From Actinomadura sp. NBRC 104425 (GTDB taxonomy: Bacteria > Actinomycetota > Actinomycetes > Streptosporangiales > Streptosporangiaceae), in contig NZ_BSTN01000017.1 of the NCBI RefSeq assembly GCF_030269545.1, positions 22,856 to 86,855 of the forward strand: a stretch of DNA of 64,000 nucleotides, read 5' to 3'. The notes under the pieces were generated by a model. The model worked only from the letters and a program-made list of their open reading frames with translations, did no database searches and was not told the origin of the DNA. The position numbers and the translations under genes are program-made. Shown here one piece after another: positions 53,859-62,487 of this stretch. The stretch's first letter is position 1. The number at the start of each line of letters is the position of its first letter.

Positions 53859-56800
53859 GCATGGTCGAGCAGGAAGAACTCTTCAGTACGGGCAACAAGC
53901 AGGAGAAGCTGAAGCTGATCGCCGATGGAGGCGGGGCGTCTCAGCGGTCGGAGCTCGTGCCCGTGCTGGACCTGCCGCAGAACTTCGCGGAGGCGTCCTC
54001 GTACCAGGTGCGGAGCGAGTTCGAAGAGCTCGTCCGGCGGGATCTGCTCGGGCCGTGGGGCGGTAAGGAGGAGGTCTTCCCGTTCAAGGCGATGGGCCCC
54101 AGAGAGCGCTACCTGGTGGGGATGCTGGGGCCCAAGCACCTGCCGAAGGGGCTCGTCCAGTCCGCCGACAAGCTGCCCGACACCGAGACCGGCGTCGAAG
54201 GCGACGGGGCGCCGGAGCTGCCCGAGGTGCAGACCCCGCAGAACGCCGGGCGCCTATGGGCTTCGTCCATGGGGCTGTCGTTCCACGTCGGCCCCGACAT
54301 CGACGCGGTGAACGTGCGCGCGTCCTGGGGGCGGTACGCCAAGACCGAGGCCGAGGACGAAAACGGCGTCAAGCGCCTCCGGTGGAGCCGGGAGCCCGTC
54401 GAATACGACCAGGAAGTGCGGCTCGACGGGGAACCCTCGTACCGGATTCCGCTCACCACCAAGACCCCCGACGAGCCGGGCGTGCACCTGGCGGTGACCG
54501 TGCGGCCGTCGGACGCGGGGCGGGTCGTGGAGCTGACGCTCATCAACGCCCAGCTCGAACCGGTCAGCAATCCCGACACCGCCTGGCTGTTCCAGTCCGA
54601 ACTCGTCGTCACCGCGCTGGACGGCGCCAAGGCGATCTTCCTGCCGGTCGACGACCCCGCCGACGACCTGACCGCGGTGGGCGACGACCAGGAGGAAATG
54701 CACCTGCGGCTCCTCTACCGCAACGAGCGCAGGTACGCATCGGGCCGCAACGTCGCCGTCCACGCCGACGTCCGCGACGGAGAACGGGCCGCGCACCGCC
54801 TCACCACCACCTGGATCCCCGCCTACGACGTGCCCGCGACCGTGGCGCCCACCGACTCGCCCTACCTGCGGGGCGCCGAGCTGTCGATGGACGCCCTCGC
54901 CGCGGCCGACGCCGAAACGCTCAAGGCCGGGCTCGCCCCGCTGGCGGACGGCTACTCCACCTGGCTCGACGAGCGCGCCGCGCAGATCGGCGACCTGCCG
55001 GAGACGCTGCGGCCCGCCGCCGAGACCGCGGTGGCCAAGGCCCGGCAGGCGGCCGAGCGCATCGCCGCCGGGGTCCGGCTGCTCACCGACCCGCAGAGCC
55101 CGCGGCACGAGCAGGCGCTGCGGGCGTTCCGGTTCGCCAACGAGGCGATGGCGCTGCAGCGGCGGCACACCGCCATCGGCCGGCTCCGCGGCACCGAGGG
55201 CCTGACCTTCGCGCAGGCCGAACGGCAGGTCCGGGAGCAGGGCGCCAAGGCGGCGTCGTGGCGGCCGTTCCAGCTGGCGTTCGTGCTGCTCAACCTGCCG
55301 TCCCTCACCGATCCCGCCCACCCGGAGCGGGCCGCCGACCACACCGGCGTGGTCGATCTGCTGTTCTTCCCCACCGGCGGCGGCAAGACCGAGGCGTACC
55401 TGGGCCTGACCGCCTACACGTTCGCGATCCGGCGGCTGCAGAAGACGATCGGGACGGGTGCCGACGCGCGCAACGGCCTGGACGGCGTGGCCGTCCTCAT
55501 GCGGTACACGCTGCGGCTGCTGACCGCGCAGCAGTTCCAGCGGGCGGCGGCCCTGGTGTGCGCGGCGGAGATCCTGCGGCAGCGCGACCCGGCCACATGG
55601 GGAAGCGAACCGTTCCGCATCGGCCTGTGGGTCGGCGGCGGCGTCTCCCCCAACTGGTTCGACGATGCTGAAGAGCAGATCGCCGCGGCGCGGCAGGCGG
55701 GGGACGGCAAGCGCACCAACGTGCTGCAGACCCTCAGCTGCCCCTGGTGCGGCGAGCGGCTGCACGCCCACCACGACCTGAAGGTCAGGGAGGAGCTGCG
55801 GCGGGTCTTGCTGTTCTGCCCCAACGGGGAGGGCGACGGCGCCTGCCCGTTCTCCGAGCGCAAGAGCGCCACCGGCGAGGGGCTGCCGATCCTCACCATC
55901 GACGAAGAGATCTACCGGTACACGCCCAGCCTGGTCATCGCCACGGTCGACAAGCTGGCGCAGCTGCCCTGGCGCGGCTTCGCCGGGATGCTGTTCGGCC
56001 GGGTCGCGCAGCGCTGCCCGCGGCACGGCTACCGGCACGACGACCTGACCCCACGCACCAAGTGCGGCGGGCGCCACACCAAGAAGGGGGTGACGGTCGA
56101 GAGCGTCCCGGTCACCCGGCTGCGGCCGCCGGACCTCATCATCCAGGACGAGCTGCACCTGATCTCCGGCGCGCTGGGCACCACGGTCGGGCTGTTCGAG
56201 GCCGCCGTGGCCGAGCTGTGCACGTGGCGGGTGCCGGACGGGTCCGGCGGGAGCACCCTCACCGGGCCGAAGATCGTCGCGTCCACCGCCACCACCAAGC
56301 GCGCCGACAAGCAGGTGAGCGGGGTATTCGGCCGCGGCCTGGCCGTCTTCCCGCCCCAGGTGATCGACGTGGCGGACACCTTCTTCTCCCGGCAGATGCC
56401 CGTCACCGAGGACGCCCCGGGGCGGCGCTACCTGGGCATCTGCGCGCACGGCGTCCGGCTGAAGTCGGCGGAGATCCGGCTCGCGGAGATCCTGCTCCTC
56501 GCCGGGCAGACCCTGTTCGACAAGTACGGCGAGCCCGCCGACCCGTACATGACGGTCGTCGGCTACTTCAACGCCACCCGGGAACTCGCCGGCATGCGCC
56601 GCTACCTCGACGACGACGTCGCCACCCGGGTCCGCTCCCACGGCACGCTCAAGGACCTGTCCAACCGGCTCGTGCACCGCGCCGACATGCTCACCATCCA
56701 GGAGCTCACCTCCCGGATCTCCTCCGCCGACATCAGCGACGTGCTCAAACGGCTGGAATACGGATTCGACCCCGAGCTGGACACCACCGCCAGGCGGCAG

Positions 56801-57700
56801 CAGATCGGCCAGGAATGGGCCGACATCCTCAAGGAGAGGAAACGCGACAAGCGCCGAGCCGCCCACCCGATCGCGGAACGGTGGAACAGGCGGCGCGGCG
56901 ACGACGTGGTGCCGGTCGACGTCGTGCTGGCCACCTCCATGCTCCAAGTGGGCGTGGACGTGTCCCGGTTCGGGCTGATGGTGGTGACCGGGCAGCCCAA
57001 GAACACCGCCGAGTACATCCAGGCGTCCTCCCGCGTCGGCCGCGACGCCGAGCGCCCGGGGCTGGTGCTGACGCTCTACAACTGGTCGCGTCCCCGCGAC
57101 CTGGCCCACTACGAGGACTTCGAGCACTACCACGCCACCTTCTACCGGCAGGTGGAGGCGCTGTCGGTCACCCCGTACACGCGGCGGGCGCTCGACCGGG
57201 GGACGGCGGCGACGTTCATCGCGGCCGTACGCCACTCCGCCGAACGGTTCTCCCGCGAGGTCGACGCCCACGACGTGCCGCTCGACGACCCCGTCGTCGA
57301 GGGGATCGTGCAGCGGTGGCTGGACCGGGCCGAGGCGATCTGGGGGCGGCGCGGCCGCGACTACCTCGACGAGCGCATCAAGGTCGTCAAGGACGCGTGG
57401 AACAAGCGCAAGACCGGCAGCACCCGGCTCGGCTACCAGAAAGGCAGCTACAACAAGCAGCAGCTCACCGGGCTGATCGAACCGGCGGACGGCGACCGGT
57501 GGGGCACGCTGACCGTCGGCCGGTCGATGCGGGAGACCGAGAACGAGATCAACCTGCTGCTGCCCGGGGGCGGCGAGATCTTCAACCCCGCCTACGGGGC
57601 GCCGGAATGGACGTTCGGCGAGCCCTCCGACGAGCCCGACCCCGACGAGCCGGTGGGCGACGAGCTGGGCGAGTCCACGCTGAACGGGAAGGGGAAGTGA
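53855..57700 (+). CDS. drmA: DISARM helicase DrmA
   Basis: 1,281 residues. SF2 helicase core: Walker A LLFFPTGGGKTEAY (~503-516), DEAH-like IIQDELHLISG (~763), STATTKRADKQ (motif III), TSMLQVGVDVSRFGLMVV and YIQASSRVGRD (motif VI, ~1055). Zn-like CPWCGERL...CPNGEGDGACPF (~630-665). An N-terminal ~350-residue beta-rich domain precedes it. DrmA with DrmB forms the DNA-loading complex of DISARM. ATG 53855 overlaps the DUF4276-like gene; its TGA shares a base with drmB's ATG. Confidence 0.92.
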   Translation: MSMVEQEELFSTGNKQEKLKLIADGGGASQRSELVPVLDLPQNFAEASSYQVRSEFEELVRRDLLGPWGGKEEVFPFKAMGPRERYLVGMLGPKHLPKGLVQSADKLPDTETGVEGDGAPELPEVQTPQNAGRLWASSMGLSFHVGPDIDAVNVRASWGRYAKTEAEDENGVKRLRWSREPVEYDQEVRLDGEPSYRIPLTTKTPDEPGVHLAVTVRPSDAGRVVELTLINAQLEPVSNPDTAWLFQSELVVTALDGAKAIFLPVDDPADDLTAVGDDQEEMHLRLLYRNERRYASGRNVAVHADVRDGERAAHRLTTTWIPAYDVPATVAPTDSPYLRGAELSMDALAAADAETLKAGLAPLADGYSTWLDERAAQIGDLPETLRPAAETAVAKARQAAERIAAGVRLLTDPQSPRHEQALRAFRFANEAMALQRRHTAIGRLRGTEGLTFAQAERQVREQGAKAASWRPFQLAFVLLNLPSLTDPAHPERAADHTGVVDLLFFPTGGGKTEAYLGLTAYTFAIRRLQKTIGTGADARNGLDGVAVLMRYTLRLLTAQQFQRAAALVCAAEILRQRDPATWGSEPFRIGLWVGGGVSPNWFDDAEEQIAAARQAGDGKRTNVLQTLSCPWCGERLHAHHDLKVREELRRVLLFCPNGEGDGACPFSERKSATGEGLPILTIDEEIYRYTPSLVIATVDKLAQLPWRGFAGMLFGRVAQRCPRHGYRHDDLTPRTKCGGRHTKKGVTVESVPVTRLRPPDLIIQDELHLISGALGTTVGLFEAAVAELCTWRVPDGSGGSTLTGPKIVASTATTKRADKQVSGVFGRGLAVFPPQVIDVADTFFSRQMPVTEDAPGRRYLGICAHGVRLKSAEIRLAEILLLAGQTLFDKYGEPADPYMTVVGYFNATRELAGMRRYLDDDVATRVRSHGTLKDLSNRLVHRADMLTIQELTSRISSADISDVLKRLEYGFDPELDTTARRQQIGQEWADILKERKRDKRRAAHPIAERWNRRRGDDVVPVDVVLATSMLQVGVDVSRFGLMVVTGQPKNTAEYIQASSRVGRDAERPGLVLTLYNWSRPRDLAHYEDFEHYHATFYRQVEALSVTPYTRRALDRGTAATFIAAVRHSAERFSREVDAHDVPLDDPVVEGIVQRWLDRAEAIWGRRGRDYLDERIKVVKDAWNKRKTGSTRLGYQKGSYNKQQLTGLIEPADGDRWGTLTVGRSMRETENEINLLLPGGGEIFNPAYGAPEWTFGEPSDEPDPDEPVGDELGESTLNGKGK

Positions 57701-59607
57701 TGGCGGCCACCAGCGACCGGTACTTCCGCCGGGTCGGCGCCGTGCGGCCCAGCCACCTGATGTTCACCAGCGGGGTCGGGGCGCTCGTCGACCTGCCCAA
57801 CTTCGCGGTGCTGGTGCGCGGCCTGGACGACTGGGACACCGGACCGATGGCCGGGTACGTCCCACTGACCGAGCCGCGGCTGCTCAAGGCCGTGCAGGGC
57901 ACCCTGGGCGACACGGTCAAGCAGCTGCGGCCGGCCCCGTGGATGCCGGGGATCGACTCCAACCCGGCCGGCCCGGCGTCCAAGGTCGGAGTGCCCGTCA
58001 TGCCGTTCCCGAGCTGGATGCGTTGCACCGTCTGCGACCAGCTCGCACCCCTCGACTCGCAGATCTTCGGCTTCGAGAACGACAAGGCGCGCAAACCCCA
58101 TGACGCCCACTTCTTCCACGCCGACTGCCCCCGCAAGCGCAGCGGCAGAAAGCCCCTCGCCGTGCCCGCCCGGTTCGTGCTGGCCTGCAACGACGGGCAT
58201 CTCGACGACTTCCCGTACGTGAACTTCGTGCACAAGGGGACCGGCTGCCCCAAGGCCAGCCATCCGACCCTCAAGATGGACGACCGCGGCGGGAACCTGG
58301 GCGCCAACGTCGCACTCATGTGCGTCAGCTGCGGGGAGAAGCGCAACATCCGTGACGCGCTGGGCCGCCGCGGCGAGGAGAACCTGCCGCGCTGCCGGGG
58401 ACGGCACCCGCACCTGGGGACGTTCGAGGAGGGCTGCGAGCGCGACCCCAAGGTGCTGGTGATCGGTGCGTCCAACCAGTGGTTCCCCGAGACGCTGTCG
58501 GCGCTGTACGTGCCGCCCACCGACGCCGGTGAGCTGGCCGACAAGGTCGTGCAGTACTGGGACCAGGGCGTCGGCTCGATGCCCGGCAGGGAGTACCTCC
58601 GCTACAGCCGCGAGAACGTCCCGGCGTTCCGCGAGTTCACCAAGTGGAGCGACGAGGAGATCTGGGCCGCCATCGAGCAGCGCCGCAAGATCCTGGAGGA
58701 GGGGCGGCCCGAGGAGAAGCGCAGAACCGACCTGCGCACCGCCGAATGGGAGATCTTCACCTCGCCCAAGGAGCCCGAGCCGAGCGACGACTTCGCGCTG
58801 CGCCGCGACCCGGACGGCGTGCCCGCCGAACTGAAAGAGATCTTCTCCGACGTCGTCCAGGTGGAGCGGCTGCGCGAGGTCCGCGCCCTCATCGGCTTCA
58901 CCCGTCTCGACGCGCCCGACCCCGACGAGCCGGACCTGGTGAAGCGGGCGCCGCTGGCGAAGGACAGGCCCACCTGGGTGCCGGCGAGCGAGGTCCGCGG
59001 CGAAGGCATCTTCCTGCGCGTGCCCGAGCGGCTGCTGCAGGAATGGGAGGAACGCGTCGAGGAGTCCGACGCGCTCGACAAGCACCGGGAGGCGTACAAG
59101 CGGTTCCGGGAGAACCGGCAGTCCGACCGGCTGCCCGCCCCGACCGACCCGATGCGGGGATGGCCCGGGGCGCGGTACATCGCCCTGCACACGCTGTCGC
59201 ACCTGCTGATCCGCACCATCGCGCTGGAATGCGGGTACAGCTCGGCCAGCCTGTCGGAGCTGATCTACTCGGGCACCGAGGACGACCCGAACCGCAGCGG
59301 CATCCTCATCTACACCGCCGTGCCCGACGCCGAAGGGACGCTGGGCGGCCTGGTGTCGCTGGCCGAACCGGACGCGCTGGTGCGGCTCACCCGGCGGGCC
59401 CTCGCCGACGCCCGCCGCTGCTCGTCCGACCCGCTGTGCGCCGACCGGCTGCCGGAGGCGCCCGAGGACTTCCTGCACGGCGCGGCGTGCCACGTGTGCC
59501 TGTTCGTGTCCGAGACCACCTGCGAACGCGGCAACCGGTTCCTGGACCGGCGGTTCGTCGTGCCGATCGACGACCCGTCGCTCGCCCTGTTCCCCGCGGT
59601 GCCCTGA
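57700..59607 (+). CDS. drmB: DISARM DUF1998 protein DrmB
   Basis: 635 residues. DUF1998 zinc-binding partner of DrmA. N-terminal RVGAVRPSHLMFTSGVGALVDLP; Cys clusters MRCTVCDQ, VLACNDGHLDDFP, MCVSCGEKRN, and the C-terminal SSDPLCA...CHVCLFVSETTCERGN, characteristic of DUF1998, with GARYIALHTLSHLLIRT just before. Starts at ATG 57700 with a one-base overlap with drmA. Confidence 0.93.
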   Translation: MAATSDRYFRRVGAVRPSHLMFTSGVGALVDLPNFAVLVRGLDDWDTGPMAGYVPLTEPRLLKAVQGTLGDTVKQLRPAPWMPGIDSNPAGPASKVGVPVMPFPSWMRCTVCDQLAPLDSQIFGFENDKARKPHDAHFFHADCPRKRSGRKPLAVPARFVLACNDGHLDDFPYVNFVHKGTGCPKASHPTLKMDDRGGNLGANVALMCVSCGEKRNIRDALGRRGEENLPRCRGRHPHLGTFEEGCERDPKVLVIGASNQWFPETLSALYVPPTDAGELADKVVQYWDQGVGSMPGREYLRYSRENVPAFREFTKWSDEEIWAAIEQRRKILEEGRPEEKRRTDLRTAEWEIFTSPKEPEPSDDFALRRDPDGVPAELKEIFSDVVQVERLREVRALIGFTRLDAPDPDEPDLVKRAPLAKDRPTWVPASEVRGEGIFLRVPERLLQEWEERVEESDALDKHREAYKRFRENRQSDRLPAPTDPMRGWPGARYIALHTLSHLLIRTIALECGYSSASLSELIYSGTEDDPNRSGILIYTAVPDAEGTLGGLVSLAEPDALVRLTRRALADARRCSSDPLCADRLPEAPEDFLHGAACHVCLFVSETTCERGNRFLDRRFVVPIDDPSLALFPAVP

Positions 59608-59611
59608 CGCC

Positions 59612-60391
59612 ATGCCGGTCGAGGAGTTCGAGGCGGCGGTGGCCTCGGCCGTGATGCGGCTGGGGCCCGCGCAACTGCGCGTGCTGGCCGACCGGATCGC
59701 CGAGGGCGCACCCCGCGGGCTCGTGGTGGCGGCGCTGCCCGCCTTCCCCGACGAGGCCGCGGCCATCCACGACGCGGCACGCCGCGCCGACGGCCTCACC
59801 GCCCACGCGGCCGCGTCCTACCTGCGCGGGGCCGCCGCGGCCCTGGCCCACCGGGACGCCGCCGTGCACGTGGAGACGGTGTGGAGCGGGCCGGGCAGCC
59901 ACGCGGTGCCGGTGCGCGCGACCGCCCGCGTGCTCGTCGAACTGGTGGCGGAGGCCGCGAGCGAACTGGTGCTCATGACCTACTCGGCCAGGCCGTACGA
60001 GCCGTTGCTGGAAGCCCTCGGCGCCGCGATCGCGCGCGGCGTGGCCGTGACCGTGGTCGTGGAGACCCTGCAAGGCGCCGGGAGCGCCCTGGCGGGCGCA
60101 GAACCGGCGGCGGCGTTCGCGCGGCTGCCCGGCGTGCAGCTGTGGCACTGGCCGGTGGCGCGGCGCCCCGACACCGGCGCCAGGATGCACGCCAAGCTGG
60201 CCGTCGCCGACCGGCGCGTGCTGCTGGTGTCCAGCGCGAACCTGACCTTGTCGGGCGCGGAGAACAACATCGAGGCGGGAGTGCTCGTCCGCGGCGGGAC
60301 GCCGCCCCGGCGCGCCGCCGAGCACGTCGCCGAACTCAAGACCCGCGGGATCCTGACGCGGCTGCCGGTCGGCCACGGAGGAGGGGCATGA
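59612..60391 (+). CDS. drmC: DISARM phospholipase D-like protein DrmC
   Basis: 259 residues. One clear HKD motif, MHAKLAVADRRVLLVSSANL (H192, K194, D199), with the second half-site reduced to ELVLMTYSARP, as usual for DrmC. Putative PLD-fold nuclease, reported as dispensable for protection in the first studied DISARM. Gap of four bases after drmB; its stop overlaps the following methylase fusion by ATGA, so the operon continues. Confidence 0.9.
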   Translation: MPVEEFEAAVASAVMRLGPAQLRVLADRIAEGAPRGLVVAALPAFPDEAAAIHDAARRADGLTAHAAASYLRGAAAALAHRDAAVHVETVWSGPGSHAVPVRATARVLVELVAEAASELVLMTYSARPYEPLLEALGAAIARGVAVTVVVETLQGAGSALAGAEPAAAFARLPGVQLWHWPVARRPDTGARMHAKLAVADRRVLLVSSANLTLSGAENNIEAGVLVRGGTPPRRAAEHVAELKTRGILTRLPVGHGGGA

Positions 60392-62433
60392 GCGACGACG
60401 CCACCGTGAAGGCCGCCGACATCGCCCGCCTCACCGGCGTCGGCCGGGCGGCGGTGAGCAACTGGCGCCGCCGCTACGACGACTTCCCGCAGCCCGTGGG
60501 AGGCACCGCCGAAAGCCCGCTGTTCTCCCTGCGGGAGGTCGAGCAATGGCTGACCGCGCACGGCAAGGTCAAGGCGGTCGCCGCGGAGGACCTGGTGTGG
60601 CAGCGGCTGCGCAACTCGCTCGGCGACCTGCGGCTCGGCGACGTCCTCGGCTACACCGGCGCGTTCCTGCTGTTCCTGCGGCGCTGCCCGCAAAAGTGGC
60701 GGCGGCTCGACGCGCTGCCGGACGAGGAGATGGCGCGGCGGCTGCCCGGGGCGGTCGCCGAGGAGCTGGGCGATCTGCCCGGCGGCCGGCCGCCGCCCAG
60801 GCTGGGCGCGCGGAACGCGCCGCTGGTGCGGGAGGTCGCCCGGCTCGCCCGGCACCACGGCGAGACGCAGACCTTCGAACTGCTGTACGAGCGGTACGCC
60901 GCCCAGATGCGGCGCGCCCCGTCCGCCTCCCCGGAGGCCGCCGCGGTGATGGCGGCACTGGCGGACGTCGCGGGCGGCGACACCGTCCTCGACCCCGCCT
61001 GCGGAACCGGCACGCTGCTGCTGCAGGCCGCCGCCTGCGGCGCGGCCCGCACCGTCGGGCAGGAACGCGACGATGCCGGGGCGCGCATCGCCGCGCTGCG
61101 GCTGCTGCTGCGCGGCCACCCGGCCGAGGTGGCCGCCGGTGACGCGCTGCGCGCCGACGCCCATGCCGGGCTGTGCGCCGACGCGGTGCTGTGCGTCCCG
61201 CCGTACGGCGACCGGCACTGGGGGCGCGACGACCTCGTCGGCGACCCGCGCTGGGAGTACGGGCTGCCCGCCAGGAGCGAACCGGAACTGGCCTGGGTGC
61301 AGCACGCGCTGGCGCGGCTGCGGCCCGGCGGCCGGGCCCTCGTGCTGATGCCGTCCGCCGCCGCGGCGCGGCCCTCGGGCCGCCGGGTCCGCGGCCAACT
61401 GCTGCGCGCCGGTGCGCTGCGGGCGGTCATCGCGCTGCCCGCCGGGGCGGCACCGCAGTCGCCGCTGGCGCCGCACCTGTGGGTGCTGCGCAGACCCGAC
61501 CCGGCCGACGCGCCGCCCGGCCATGCCCTCATGCTCGACCTGTCCGGGGTGGGCGACTGGCGGGAGGTGACCGCGCAGGCGTGCCGCCGGTGGCGCGAGT
61601 TCACCGGCCGACCCGGCCTGCGGGCCGGCGAACCCGCCGGTGAGCACGGCCGCGCGGTCTCCCTGGTGGAACTGCTCGACGAGGAGATCGACCTCACCCC
61701 CGCGCGGTGGGCACGGCGGCAGGCGGCGGTCACCGAGACCGCCTTCGCGGGGCTGCGCGACCGGCTCGACAAGGCGGTCGCCGCGCTGGCCGGGACCGTC
61801 CCCGAGCCGGGACTGCTGCGCCCCGCCTCCGGGAGGCGGCAGGCCGCCGCCCGCGCCGCGACGCCGCTGCCGGCCGGCGTCGTCACCCTGGCCGAACTGG
61901 TGAAAGCCGGGGCCGCCACGATCCAGCACGCCGCGATCAGCATGCGGACCGAGCGGGGAAGCGTGCCGGTGCTCACCGTGCGGGACGTCCTGGCGGGCCG
62001 CGCCGCCACCGGCCGCACACCGCCCGGCGCCGGGCTCCTCCGCCTGCGGGCGGGTGACATCGTGCTGCCGACCACGACGCGCTACCACGCCGTCCGGGTG
62101 ATCGGGCAGGGCGAGGACGGCACGGTGCTCGGCCCCAACCTGCATCTCGTCCGCGTCGACCCGGCGCATTTCGACCCCCACTACCTGGCGGGGTTCCTGC
62201 GGATCGCCGGGCGGGACAACGCCCCGCGCCTCTCGACGGGGTCCTCGCGCCTGGACGTGCGCCGGGTGAAGATCCCGCGCCTGCCGCTGGACGAGCAGCG
62301 CTCCTACGCCGAGGTGTTCCGCCGCCTCGACGCGCTGGAGCAGGCGATGCGGGAGGCGGGCGAACTCGTCGAACAGGTCGTCCGCGCGGGGCTGGAAGGA
62401 CTTGCCGGGGGAAGCCTGCGCCCGAGAGCATGA
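60388..62433 (+). CDS. HTH / N6-adenine DNA methylase-like / specificity-domain fusion (copy 2)
   Basis: 681 residues, paralogue of the gene at 19739 with the same order: HTH (ADIARLTGVGRAAVSNWRRR, ~8-30, then DFPQPV), helical region, methylase motif I VLDPACGTGTLL (D202), motif IV CVPPYG (V270-P-P-Y), and an HsdS-like C-terminus (PRLPLDEQRSYAEVFRRLDA). The residue before PP is Val, where N/D/S is expected. ATG 60388 overlaps drmC, placing it firmly in the DISARM operon, although it is not a known DISARM core gene. It may supply a second modification, or use its HTH to regulate the operon. Confidence 0.8.
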   Translation: MSDDATVKAADIARLTGVGRAAVSNWRRRYDDFPQPVGGTAESPLFSLREVEQWLTAHGKVKAVAAEDLVWQRLRNSLGDLRLGDVLGYTGAFLLFLRRCPQKWRRLDALPDEEMARRLPGAVAEELGDLPGGRPPPRLGARNAPLVREVARLARHHGETQTFELLYERYAAQMRRAPSASPEAAAVMAALADVAGGDTVLDPACGTGTLLLQAAACGAARTVGQERDDAGARIAALRLLLRGHPAEVAAGDALRADAHAGLCADAVLCVPPYGDRHWGRDDLVGDPRWEYGLPARSEPELAWVQHALARLRPGGRALVLMPSAAAARPSGRRVRGQLLRAGALRAVIALPAGAAPQSPLAPHLWVLRRPDPADAPPGHALMLDLSGVGDWREVTAQACRRWREFTGRPGLRAGEPAGEHGRAVSLVELLDEEIDLTPARWARRQAAVTETAFAGLRDRLDKAVAALAGTVPEPGLLRPASGRRQAAARAATPLPAGVVTLAELVKAGAATIQHAAISMRTERGSVPVLTVRDVLAGRAATGRTPPGAGLLRLRAGDIVLPTTTRYHAVRVIGQGEDGTVLGPNLHLVRVDPAHFDPHYLAGFLRIAGRDNAPRLSTGSSRLDVRRVKIPRLPLDEQRSYAEVFRRLDALEQAMREAGELVEQVVRAGLEGLAGGSLRPRA

Positions 62434-62487
62434 CATGTACTTTTCAAACATTCGCGGCAGGGGTCAGGACGGCTAAACGGAGGCGCC

